Source of the DNA: Saccoglossus kowalevskii
Lineage: Eukaryota > Hemichordata > Enteropneusta > Harrimaniidae
Length of the DNA stretch: 21,898 nucleotides
Direction of reading: 5' to 3'
Assembly (NCBI RefSeq): GCF_000003605.2
Contig: NW_003141543.1
Coordinates: 1 to 21,898, forward strand
Under the pieces are notes generated by a model. That model searched no databases, was not told the origin of the DNA, and saw only the letters and a program-made list of their open reading frames with translations. The translations under genes and the position numbers were made by a program. Positions 1 through 10,712 of the stretch are shown here, piece after piece. The first letter of the stretch is position 1; each line of letters opens with the position of its first letter.

Positions 1-1140
1 TCATCATAACAATATGAGTCAGATGTGAACATAGTGCATGTTTTCGGCATAACAATACACGTCAGATGTGAACATAGTGCATGTCTTCAGCATAACAATA
101 CGCGTCAGATGTGAACCTAGTGTATGTATTCGGCATAACAATACGCGTTAGATGTGAACATAGTGCACGTCTTCAGCATAACAATACGAGTCAGATATGA
201 ACATAGTACATGTCTTCAGCGCAACAATTCTATTCAGATGTGAACATTGTGCATGTCTTCAGCATAAAAATACGAGTCAGATGTGAACATAGCGCATGTC
301 ATCAGCATACAAATACGAGTCAGATGTGAACATAGCGCATGTCTTCAGCATAACAATACGCGTCAGATGTGAACATAGTGCATGTCTTCAGCATAACATT
401 TCTATTCAGATGTAAACATAGTGCATGTCTTCAGCATAACAATACGAGTCGGATGTGAACATAGTCCATATGTTCAGCATAAACATCCTTATCAGAGGTG
501 AACATAGTGCGTGTCTTTAGCACAACAATTATATTTAGATGTGAACATAGTGCATGTCTTCAGCATAACAATTCTATTCAGATGTGAACATAATGCATGT
601 CTTCAGCATAACAATCCTATTTCGATGTGAACATAATTGCATGTCTTCAGCATAATAACAATTCTATTCAGATGTGAACATAGTGCATGTCTTCAGTGTA
701 ACAATTCTATTCAGATGTGAACATAGTGCATGTCTTCAGCTTAACAATTCTATTCAGATGTGAAAATAGTGCATGTCTTCAGCACAACAATTCTATTCAG
801 ATGTAAACATAGTGCATGTCTTCAGCACAACAATTCTATTCATATGTGAACATAGAGGATGTCTTCAGCACAATAATTCTATTGAGATGTGAACATAGTG
901 CATGACCTCAGCGTAACAATATGAGTCAGATGTGAACATAGTGCATGTCTTCAGCATAAGAATTCTATTCAGATGTGAAAATTGTGCATGTCTTCAGCAC
1001 AACAATTCTATTCAGATGTAAACATAGTGCATGTCTTCAGCACAACAATTCTATTCAGATGTGAACATAGTGGATGTCTTCAGCACAACAATTCTATTCA
1101 GATGTGAACATACTGCATGTCTTCAGCATAAAAATACGCG

Positions 1141-1558
1141 TCAGATGTGAACATAGTGCATTTCTTCGGCATAAAAATACGAGTCAGATGTGAACATAGT
1201 GCATGTCTTCGGCATAACAATATGAGTCAGATGTGAACATAGAGCATGTCTTCGGCATAACAATACGCGACAGATGCGAACATAGTGCATGTCTTCGGCA
1301 TAACAATAAGAGCCAGATGTGAACATAGTGCATGTCTTCAGCATAACAATATGAGTCAGATGTGAACATAGAGCATGTCTTCGGCATAACAATACGCGAC
1401 AGATGCGAACATAGTGCATGTCTTCGGCATAACAATAAGAGCCAGATGTGAACATAGTGTATGTTTTCGGCATAACAATACGCGTCAGATGTCACATAGT
1501 GTATGTATTCGGCATAACAATACGCGTTAGATGTGAACATAGTGCACGTCTTCAGCAT
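1141..1558 (-). repeat. CpG-rich monomer cluster with repeat-derived open frames, H1
   Basis: About ten monomers here mostly carry cggcat and tacg- or gcga-type boxes instead of cagcat and tctatt. On the minus strand this removes the TGA in gctgaaga and the stop codons that tctatt creates, so overlapping frames of 110 and 124 codons stay open. Their translations repeat every 43 residues because each monomer shifts the frame by one. Both frames give versions of one peptide, so I read them as by-products of the repeat, not genes. The cluster also holds the 42-bp marker monomer gatgtcacatag at about 1489. Confidence 0.8.
1216..1473 (+). repeat. Tandem duplication of a 129-bp trimer in H1
   Basis: Three consecutive monomers (box types atgagt, acgcga followed by gatgcgaac, and aagagc) occur at 1216-1344 and again at 1345-1473, exactly 129 bp apart. 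The last monomer of the second copy has switched to tgtatgttttcgg. H4 at 18052-18300 and the third block at 9440-9600 have the series only once, so the duplication arose in the H1/H2 lineage or was lost in the others. Confidence 0.85.
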
Positions 1559-2148
1559 AACAATACGAGTCAGATATGAACATAGTACATGTCTTCAGCA
1601 CAACAATTCTATTCAGATGTGAACATTGTGCATGTCTTCAGCATAACAATACGCGTCAGACGTGAACATAGTGCATGTCATCAGCTAAAAATACGAATCA
1701 GATGTGAACATAGCGCATGTCTTCAGCATAACAATACGAGTCAGATGTGAACATAGTGCATGTCTTCAGCGTAACATTTCTATTCAGATGTAAACAAAGT
1801 GCATGTCTTCAGCATATAAATACTATTCAGATGTAAACATAGTGCATGTCTTCAGCATAATAGTTCTATTCAGATGTAAACATAGTGCATGTCTTGGGCA
1901 TAACAATTCTATTCAGATGTGAACATAGTCCATGTCTTCAGCATAACAATGCGAGTCGGATGTGATCATAGTGCATGTCTTCAGCATAGCAATACGAGCC
2001 AGATGTGAACATATTCCATGTCTTCAGCATAAACATACTTATCAGATGTGAACATAGTGCGTGTCTTCAGCACAACAATTATATTTAGATGTGAACATAG
2101 TGCATGTCTTCAGCATAACAATTCTATTCAGATGTAAACATAGTGCAT

Positions 2149-3220
2149 GTCTACAGCACAACAATTCTATTCAGATGTGAACATAGTGCATGTCTTCAGC
2201 GTAACAATTCTATTCAGATGTGAACATAGTGCATGTCTTCAGCGTAACAATTCTATTCAGATGTGAAAATAGTGCATGTCTTCAGCACAACAATTCTATT
2301 CAGATGTAAACATAGAGCATGTCTTCAGCACAACAATTCTATTCATATGTGAACATTGAGGATGTCTTCAGCACAACAATTCTATTCAGATGTGAATATA
2401 GTGCATGTCTTCAGCATAACAATTCTATTCAGATGTGAACATAGTGCATGTCCTCATCATAACAATACGAACCAGATGTGATCATAGTGTATGTCTTCAG
2501 CATAAAAATTCTATTCAGATGTGATAATAGTGCATGTTTCAGCACAATTCTATTCAGATGTGAACGTAGTGCATGTCTTCAGCATAACAATTCTATTCAG
2601 ATGTGAACATAGTGCATGTCTTCAGCGTAACAATTCTATTCAGATGTGAACATAGTGCATGACTTCAGCGTAACAATTCTATTCACATGTGAAAATAGTT
2701 CAAGTCTTCAGCACAACAATTCTATTCAGATGTAAACATAGTGCATGTCTTCAGCACAACAATTCTATTCAGATGTGAACATAGTGGATGTCTTCAGCAC
2801 AACAATTCTATTCAGATGTGAACATAGTGCATGTCTTCAGCATAACAATTCTATTCAGATGTGAACATAGTGCATGTCTTCAGCATCATTATTCTATTCA
2901 GATGTGAACATAGTGCATGTCTTCAGCATCATTATTCTATTCAGATGTGAATATAGTACATATCTTCAGCACAACAATTCTATTCAGATGTGAACATAAG
3001 TTCATGTCTTCAGCATAACAATTCTATTCAGATGTGACCATAGTGCATGTCTTCAGCATAACAATACGAGACAGATGTGAACATAGTCCATGTCTTCAGC
3101 ATAAACATACTTATCAGATGTGAACATCGTGCGTGTCTTCAGCACAACAATTATATTTAGATGTGAACATAGTGCATGTCTTCAGCATAACAATTCTATT
3201 CAGATGTAAACATAGTGCAT
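2149..3220 (+). repeat. 1,072-bp block in H1 absent from H2
   Basis: The marker gtctacagca occurs at 2149 and again at 3221. Sequence before each marker is nearly the same for over 100 bp: a cttatcag monomer, then a tatatttag monomer, then tctatt monomers. H2 has only one such marker at the matching place (6920), joined upstream to H1-like sequence before 2149 and downstream to H1-like sequence after 3221. The block is about 25 monomers minus 3 bp. It holds rare monomers, including a short one near 2535 and gaacgtag near 2556. H4 keeps the diagnostic catcgtgcg (3126 and 19866), so a version of this block exists there too. Deletion in H2 by unequal exchange between the flanking similar stretches is my inference. 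Confidence 0.8.
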
Positions 3221-3844
3221 GTCTACAGCACAACAATTCTATTCAGACGTGAACATAGTGCATGTCTTCAGCACAACAATTCTATTCAGATGTGAACATT
3301 GTGCATGTCTTCAGCATAAAAATGCGAGTCAGGTGTGAACATAGTGCATGTCATCAGCATAAAAATACGAGTCAGATGTGAACATAGTGCGTGTCTTCAG
3401 CACAACAATTATATTTAGATGTGAACATAGTGCATGTCTTCAGCATAACAATTCTATTCAGACGTAAACATAGTGCATGTCTACAGCACAACAATTCTAT
3501 TCAGACGTGAACATAGTGCATGTCTTCAGCATAACAATCCTATTCAGATGTGAACATAGTGCACGTCTTCAGCGTAACAATTCTATTCAGATGTGAAAAT
3601 AGTGCATGTCTTCAGCACAACAATTCTATTCAGATGTAAACATAGTGCATGCCTTCAGCACAACAATTCTATTCAGATGTGAACATAGTGGATGTCTTCA
3701 GCACAACAATTCTATTCAGATGTGAACATTGTGCATGTCTTCAGCATAAAAATACGAGTCAGGTGTGAACATAGTGCATGTCATCAGCATAAAAATACGA
3801 GTCAGACGTGAACATAGTGCATGTCTTTAGCATAAAAATACGCG

Positions 3845-4097
3845 TCAGATGTGAACATAGTGCATGTCTTCGGCAGAAAAATACGAGTCAGATGTGAACA
3901 TAGTGCATGTCTTCGGCATAACAATACGAGTCAGATGTGAACATAGAGCATGTCTTCGGCATAATAATACGCGACAGATGTGAACATAGTGCATGTCTTC
4001 GGCATAACAATAAGAGCCAGATGTGAACATAGTGCATGTTTTCGGCATAACAATACACGTTAGATGTGAACATAGTGCATGTCTTCAGCATAAACAT
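3845..4097 (-). repeat. Second CpG-rich cluster, H1
   Basis: This short run of cggcat-type monomers has the diagnostic cggcagaaaaatacg at 3871. Two overlapping minus-strand frames of 67 and 69 codons are open for the repeat-derived reason given for the first cluster. The same cluster recurs at 7544-7796 (offset 3,699) and 20587-20840 (H4), and begins again near 21791. Confidence 0.78.
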
Positions 4098-5469
4098 ACT
4101 TATCAGATGTGAACATAGTGCGTGTCTTCAGCACAACAAGTATATTTAGATGTGAACATAGTGCATGTCTTCAGCATAACAATTCTATTCAGATGTAAAC
4201 ATAGTGCATGTCTACAGCACAACAATTCTATTCAGATGTGAACATAGTGCATGTCTTCAGCATAACAATCCCATTCAGATGTGAACATAGTTGCATGTCT
4301 TCAGCATAACAATTCTATTCATATGTGAACATAGTGCATGTCTTCGGCGTAACAATTCTATTCAGATGTGAACATAGTGCCTGTCTTCAGCGTAACAATT
4401 CTATTCAGATGTGAAAATAGTGCATGTCTTCAGCACAACAATTCTATTCAGATGTAAACATAGTGCATGTCTTCAGCACAACAATTCTATTCAGATGTGA
4501 ATATAGTGTATGTCTTCAGCATAAAAATTCTATTCAGATGTGAACATAGTGTATGTCTTCAGCACAATAATTCTATTGAGATGTGAACATATTGCATGTC
4601 CTCAGCGTAACAATATGAGTCAGATGTGAACATAGTGCATGTTTTCGGCATAACAATACACGTCAGATGTGAACATAGTGCATGTCTTCAGCATAACAAT
4701 ACGCGTCAGATGTGAACCTAGTGTATGTATTCGGCATAACAATACGCGTTAGATGTGAACATAGTGCACGTCTTCAGCATAACAATACGAGTCAGATATG
4801 AACATAGTACATGTCTTCAGCGCAACAATTCTATTCAGATGTGAACATTGTGCATGTCTTCAGCATAAAAATACGAGTCAGATGTGAACATAGCGCATGT
4901 CATCAGCATAAAAATACGAGTCAGATGTGAACATAGCGCATGTCTTCAGCATAACAATACGCGTCAGATGTGAACATAGTGCATGTCTTCAGCATAACAT
5001 TTCTATTCAGATGTAAACATAGTGCATGTCTTCAGCATAACAATACGAGTCGGATGTGAACATAGTCCATATGTTCAGCATAAACATCCTTATCAGAGGT
5101 GAACATAGTGCGTGTCTTTAGCACAACAATTATATTTAGATGTGAACATAGTGCATGTCTTCAGCATACATTCTATTCAGATGTGAACATAATGCATGTC
5201 TTCAGCATAACAATCCTATTTCGATGTGAACATAATTGCATGTCTTCAGCATAATAACAATTCTATTCAGATGTGAACATAGTGCATGTCTTCAGTGTAA
5301 CAATTCTATTCAGATGTGAACATAGTGCATGTCTTCAGCTTAACAATTCTATTCAGATGTGAAAATAGTGCATGTCTTCAGCACAACAATTCTATTCAGA
5401 TGTAAACATAGTGCATGTCTTCAGCACAACAATTCTATTCATATGTGAACATAGAGGATGTCTTCAGCA

Positions 5470-5641
5470 CAAATATTGTATTCAGATGTGAATATAGTGC
5501 ATGTCTTCAGCATAACAATTCTATTCAGATGTGAAGATAGTGCATGTCCTCATCATAACAATACGAACCAGATGTGATCATAGTGTATGTCTTCAGCATA
5601 AAAATTCTATTCAGATGTGAACATAGTGCATGTCTTCAGCA
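5470..5641 (+). repeat. 172-bp (four-monomer) block in H2 absent from H1
   Basis: The H1/H2 offset jumps from 4,599 to 4,771 between 870/5469 and 871/5642, exactly four monomers. The extra block contains gtcctcatcataac followed by the tacgaacc box and gtgatcatag. That same rare monomer series occurs in H1 at about 2370-2520 and in H4 near 19200-19340. The block therefore looks copied from elsewhere in the array, or retained in H2 and lost from H1. Confidence 0.75.
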
Positions 5642-5911
5642 CAATAATTCTATTGAGATGTGAACATAGTGCATGACCTCAGCGTAACAATATGAGTCAG
5701 ATGTGAACATAGTGCATGTCTTCAGCATAAGAATTCTATTCAGATGTGAAAATTGTGCATGTCTTCAGCACAACAATTCTATTCAGATGTAAACATAGTG
5801 CATGTCTTCAGCACAACAATTCTATTCAGATGTGAACATAGTGGATGTCTTCAGCACAACAATTCTATTCAGATGTGAACATACTGCATGTCTTCAGCAT
5901 AAAAATACGCG

Positions 5912-6329
5912 TCAGATGTGAACATAGTGCATTTCTTCGGCATAAAAATACGAGTCAGATGTGAACATAGTGCATGTCTTCGGCATAACAATATGAGTCA
6001 GATGTGAACATAGAGCATTTCTTCGGCATAACAATACGCGACAGATGCGAACATAGTGCATGTCTTCGGCATAACAATAAGAGCCAGATGTGAACATAGT
6101 GCATGTCTTCAGCATAACAATATGAGTCAGATGTGAACATAGAGCATGTCTTCGGCATAACAATACGCGACAGATGCGAACATAGTGCATGTCTTCGGCA
6201 TAACAATAAGAGCCAGATGTGAACATAGTGTATGTTTTCGGCATAACAATACGCGTCAGATGTCACATAGTGTATGTATTCGGCATAACAATACGCGTTA
6301 GATGTGAACATAGTGCACGTCTTCAGCAT
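5912..6329 (-). repeat. CpG-rich cluster, H2 counterpart of 1141-1558
   Basis: It lies at offset 4,771 from the H1 cluster, with the same monomer order and the same two open minus-strand frames (110 and 124 codons). Only a few residues differ, in line with recent duplication. The marker gtcacatag is at 6262. No start context, splice signal or non-repetitive flank supports coding. Confidence 0.78.
5987..6244 (+). repeat. Tandem duplication of a 129-bp trimer in H2
   Basis: This is the H2 counterpart of 1216-1473, at the constant offset 4,771. It shares the same order of atgagt, acgcga and aagagc boxes, duplicated once. One difference is gcatttcttcgg at about 6015, where H1 has gcatgtcttcgg. 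Its presence in both long copies shows that the trimer duplication predates the H1/H2 duplication. Confidence 0.82.
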
Positions 6330-7543
6330 AACAATACGAGTCAGATATGAACATAGTACATGTCTTCAGCACAACAATTCTATTCAGATGTGAACATTGT
6401 GCATGTCTTCAGCATAACAATACGCGTCAGACGTGAACATAGTGCATGTCATCAGCTAAAAATACGAGTCAGATGTGAACATAGCGCATGTCTTCAGCAT
6501 AACAATACGAGTCAGATGTGAACATAGTGCATGTCTTCAGCGTAACATTTCTATTCAGATGTAAACAAAGTGCATGTCTTCAGCATATAAATACTATTCA
6601 GATGTAAACATAGTGCATGTCTTCAGCATAATTGTTCTATTCAGATGTAAACATAGTGCATGTCTTGGGCATAACAATTCTATTCAGATGTGAACATAGT
6701 CCATGTCTTCAGCATAACAATGCGAGTCGGATGTGACCATAGTGCATGTCTTCAGCATAGCAATACGAGCCAGATGTGAACATATTCCATGTCTTCAGCA
6801 TAAACATACTTATCAGATGTGAACATAGTGCGTGTCTTCAGCACAACAATTATATTTAGATGTGAACATAGTGCATGTCTTCAGCATAACAATTCTATTC
6901 AGATGTAAACATAGTGCATGTCTACAGCACAACAATTCTATTCAGACGTGAACATAGTGCATGTCTTCAGCACAACAATTCTATTCAGATGTGAACATTG
7001 TGCATGTCTTCAGCATAAAAATGCGAGTCAGGTGTGAACATAGTGCATGTCATCAGCATAAAAATACGAGTCAGATGTGAACATAGTGCGTGTCTTCAGC
7101 ACAACAATTATATTTAGATGTGAACATAGTGCATGTCTTCAGCATAACAATTCTATTCAGACGTAAACATAGTGCATGTCTACAGCACAACAATTCTATT
7201 CAGACGTGAACATAGTGCATGTCTTCAGCATAACAATCCTATTCAGATGTGAACATAGTGCACGTCTTCAGCGTAACAATTCTATTCAGATGTGAAAATA
7301 GTGCATGTCTTCAGCACAACAATTCTATTCAGATGTAAATATAGTGCATGCCTTCAGCACAACAATTCTATTCAGATGTGAACATAGTGGATGTCTTCAG
7401 CACAACAATTCTATTCAGATGTGAACATTGTGCATGTCTTCAGCATAAAAATACGAGTCAGGTGTGAACATAGTGCATGTCATCAGCATAAAAATACGAG
7501 TCAGATGTGAACATAGTGCATGTCTTTAGCATAAAAATACGCG

Positions 7544-7796
7544 TCAGATGTGAACATAGTGCATGTCTTCGGCAGAAAAATACGAGTCAGATGTGAACAT
7601 AGTGCATGTCTTCGGCATAACAATACGAGTCAGATGTGAACATAGAGCATGTCTTCGGCATAATAATACGCGACAGATGTGAACATAGTGCATGTCTTCG
7701 GCATAACAATAAGAGCCAGATGTGAACATAGTGCATGTTTTCGGCATAACTATACACGTTAGATGTGAACATAGTGCATGTCTTCAGCATAAACAT
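7544..7796 (-). repeat. Second CpG-rich cluster, H2
   Basis: This is the counterpart of 3845-4097 at offset 3,699, with the same cggcagaaaaatacg marker. It differs by cataactatacacg near 7746, where H1 reads cataacaatacacg. The 67- and 69-codon minus-strand frames here come from the repeat. Confidence 0.78.
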
Positions 7797-8215
7797 ACTT
7801 ATCAGATGTGAACATAGTGCGTGTCTTCAGCACAACAAGTATATTTAGATGTGAACATAGTGCATGTCTTCAGCATAACAATTCTATTCAGATGTAAACA
7901 TAGTGCATGTCTACAGCACAACAATTCTATTCAGATGTGAACATAGTGCATGTCTTCAGCATAACAATCCCATTCAGATGTGAACATAGTTGCATGTCTT
8001 CAGCATAACAATTCTATTCATATGTGAACATAGTGCATGTCTTCGGCGTAACAATTCTATTCAGATGTGAACATAGTGCCTGTCTTCAGCGTAACAATTC
8101 TATTCAGATGTGAAAATAGTGCATGTCTTCAGCACAACAATTCTATTCAGATGTAAACATAGTGCATGTCTTCAGCACAACAATTCTATTCAGATGTGAA
8201 TATAGTGTATGTCTT

Positions 8216-9810
8216 CAGCACAACAATTCTATTCAGATGTAAACATAGTGCATGTCTTCAGCATAACAATTATATTCAGATGTGAACATAGTGCATGTCT
8301 TCAGCATAACAATTCTATTCAGATGTGAACATAGTGCATATCTTCAGCACAACAATTCTATTCAGATGTGAACATAGTGCATGTCTTCAGCATAACAATT
8401 CTATTCAGATGTGAACATAGTGCATGTCTTCAGCACAACAATTCTATTCAGATGTGAACATAGTGCATGTCTTCAGCGTAACAATTCTATTCAGATGTGA
8501 AAATAGTACATGTCTTCAGCACAACAATTCTATTCAGATGTAAACATAGTGCATGTCTTCAGCACAACATTTCTATTCAGATGTGAACATAGTGCATGTC
8601 TTCATCATAACAATTCTATTCAGATGTGAACATAGTGCATGTCTTCAGCACAACAATTCCATTCATATGTGAACATAGTGCATGTCTTCAGCATAATTAT
8701 TCTATTCAGATGTGAATATAGTACATATCTTCAGCACAACAATTCTATTCAGATGTGAACATAAGTGCATGTCTTCAGCATAACAATGCGAGTCAGGTGT
8801 GAACATAGTGCATGTCATCAGCATAAAAATACGAGTCAGATGTGAACATAGTGCGTGTCTTCAGCACAACAATTATATTCAGATGTGAACATAGAGCATG
8901 TCTTCGGCATAACAATTCTATTCAGATGTAAACATAGTGCATGTCTACAGCATAACAATTCTATTCAGACGTGAACATAGTGCATGTCTTCAGCATAACA
9001 ATCCTATTCAGATGTGAACATAGTTGCATGTCTTCAGCATAACAATTCTATTCAGATGTGAACATAGTGCATGTCTTCAGCGTAACAATTCTATTCAGAT
9101 GTGAACATAGTTCACGTCTTCAGCGTAACAATTCTATTCAGATGTGAACATAGTGCATGTCTTCAGCACAACAATTCTATTCAGATGTAAACATAGTGCA
9201 TGCCTTCAGCACAACAATTCTATTCAGATGTGAACAAAGTGGATGTCTTCAGCACAACAATTCTATTCAGATATGAACATTGTGCATGTCTTCAGCACAA
9301 ACATACGAGTCAGGTGTGAACATAGTGCATGTCATCAGCATAAAAATACGAGTCAGATGTGAACATAGTGCATGTCTTTAGCATAAAAATACGCGTCAGA
9401 TGTGAACATAGTGCATGTCTTCAGCTTAACAATACGAGTCAGATGTGAACATAGAGCATGTCTTCGGCATAACAATACGCGACAGATGCGAACATAGTGC
9501 ATGTCTTCGGCATAACAATAAGAGCCAGATGTGAATATAGTGCATGTCTTCAGCATAACAATACGCGTCAGATGTGAACATAGTGTATGTTTTCGACATA
9601 ACAATACGCGTCAGATGTCACATAGTGTATGTATTCGGCATAACAATACGCGTTAGATGTGAACATAGTGCATGTCTTCAGCGTAACATTTCTATTCAGA
9701 TGTAAACAAAGTGCATGTCTTCAGCACAACAATTCTATTCAGATGTGAACATTGTGCATGTCTTCAGCATAACAATACGCGTCAGACGTGAACATAGTCA
9801 TGTCATCAGC
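8216..9810 (+). repeat. X1/Y1 block: tctatt monomers, then mixed monomers and a CpG-rich cluster
   Basis: The block opens with about 13 tctatt-type monomers and then runs into the Y series, which starts with cataacaatgcgagtcagg (t of taacaatgcg at 8781). Features recurring in order are a monomer with an extra T (agttgcatg), gttcacgtc, gcatgcc, acaaagtggatg (aaagtggatg at 9236) and cacaaacatacgag. A CpG-rich cluster follows at about 9353-9660 with an 83-codon repeat-derived minus-strand frame and the marker gtcacatag at 9617. From about 8500 to 9115 it matches 16205-16830 at offset 7,705. From 8781 to about 9390 it matches 12006 onward at offset 3,225, exactly 75 monomers. Confidence 0.8.
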
Positions 9811-10712
9811 TAAAAATACGAGTCAGATGTGAACATAGCGCATGTCTTCAGCATAACAATACGAGTCAGATGTGAACATAGTGCATGTCTTCAGCGTAAC
9901 ATTTCTATTCAGATGTAAACAAAGTGCATGTCTTCAGCATATAAATACTATTCAGATGTAAACATAGTGCATGTCTTCAGCATAATAGTTCTATTCAGAT
10001 GTAAACATAGTGCATGTCTTGGGCATAACAATTCTATTCAGATGTGAACATAGTGCATGTCTTCAGCATAGCAATACGAGCCAGATGTGAACATATTCCA
10101 TGTCTTCAGCATATAAATACTATTCAGATGTAAACATAGTGCATGTCTTCAGCATAATAGTTCTATTCAGATGTAAACATAGTGCGTGTCTTCAGCACAA
10201 CAATTATATTTAGATGTGAACATAGTGCATGTCTTCAGCATAACAATTCTATTCAGATGTAAACATAGTGCATGTCTACAGCACAACAATTCTATTCAGA
10301 TGTGAACATAGTGCATGTCTTCAGCATAACAATCCTATTCAGATGTGAACATAGTTGCATGTCTTCAGCATAACAATTCTATTCAGATGTGAATATAGTG
10401 CATGTCTTCAGCATAACAATTCTATTCAGGTGTGAACATAGTGCATGTCTTCAGCGTAACAATTCTATTCAGATGTGAATATAGTGCATGTCTTCAGCAC
10501 AACAATTATATTCAGATGTAAACATAGTGCATGTCTTCAGCACAACAATTCTATTCATATGTGAACATAGAGGATGTCTTCAGCACAACAATTCTATTCA
10601 GATGTGAATATAGTGCATGTCTTCAGCATAACAATTCTATTCAGATGTGAACATAGTGCATGTCTTCAGCACAACAATACGCGTCAGACGTGAACATAGT
10701 CCTGTCATCAGC
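9811..10712 (+). repeat. 21-monomer higher-order unit Z1
   Basis: The unit starts at the shortened monomer gctaaaaatacgag (t at 9811) and recurs at 10713, 902 bp later (21 monomers minus 1 bp). Internal order: aacatttc monomer, gtaaacaaag, catataaatactattcag, cataatagttc, cttgggcat (gtcttggg at 10016), catagcaatacgagcc, attccatg, then catataaatac and cataatagttc a second time. That internal reuse makes Z1 a chimera: H1 has cataaacatacttatc after attccatg (about 2029). Z1 has an additional gaatatag monomer near 10376-10418 not found at that place in Z2. Confidence 0.85.

Larger units (their letters stand above)
1..4601 (+). repeat. Higher-order repeat copy H1 (107 monomers)
   Basis: Position 11 (aatatgagtcag) matches position 4612 exactly 4,601 bp later, and the two stretches then run in parallel monomer by monomer, including rare variants such as aacctagtgtatg and catatgttcagc. 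H1 holds one long CpG-rich cluster near 1141-1558 and a second near 3845-4097, separated by tctatt-type monomers. The copy border is arbitrary because the window opens inside the array; I set it by the period. Compared with H2, H1 lacks 172 bp near 870 and carries 1,072 extra bp (2149-3220). Confidence 0.85.
4602..8215 (+). repeat. Higher-order repeat copy H2 (about 84 monomers)
   Basis: H2 parallels H1 with three successive offsets: 4,601 at its start (4,599 after a 2-bp loss near 5168), 4,771 from about 5642 to 6919, and 3,699 from about 6920 to 8215. The offset steps mark a 172-bp block present only in H2 and a 1,072-bp block present only in H1. Apart from those, differences are scattered single bases, for example cataatag versus cataattg at about 6630. 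After 8215 the match to H1 stops: H1 continues with an attgag monomer at 4572, while H2 runs into X-type monomers. The near-identity implies recent duplication or ongoing homogenisation. Confidence 0.85.

Noticed and set aside
957-966. Possible regulatory site at gaattc in cataagaattctatt (also near 5728)
   Set aside because: It is a single-base change from cataacaattc, shared by H1 and H2 through duplication. Useful as a marker only.
1141-1558. Minus-strand proteins of 67-124 residues with a CYAEDMHYVHI-like repeat at several places
   Set aside because: The peptides are the satellite translated. The same motif appears in overlapping frames, the period is 43 residues because the DNA period is 43, and frames end wherever tctatt or cagcat monomers return. 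Nothing non-repetitive, no splice sites and no start context supports a gene.
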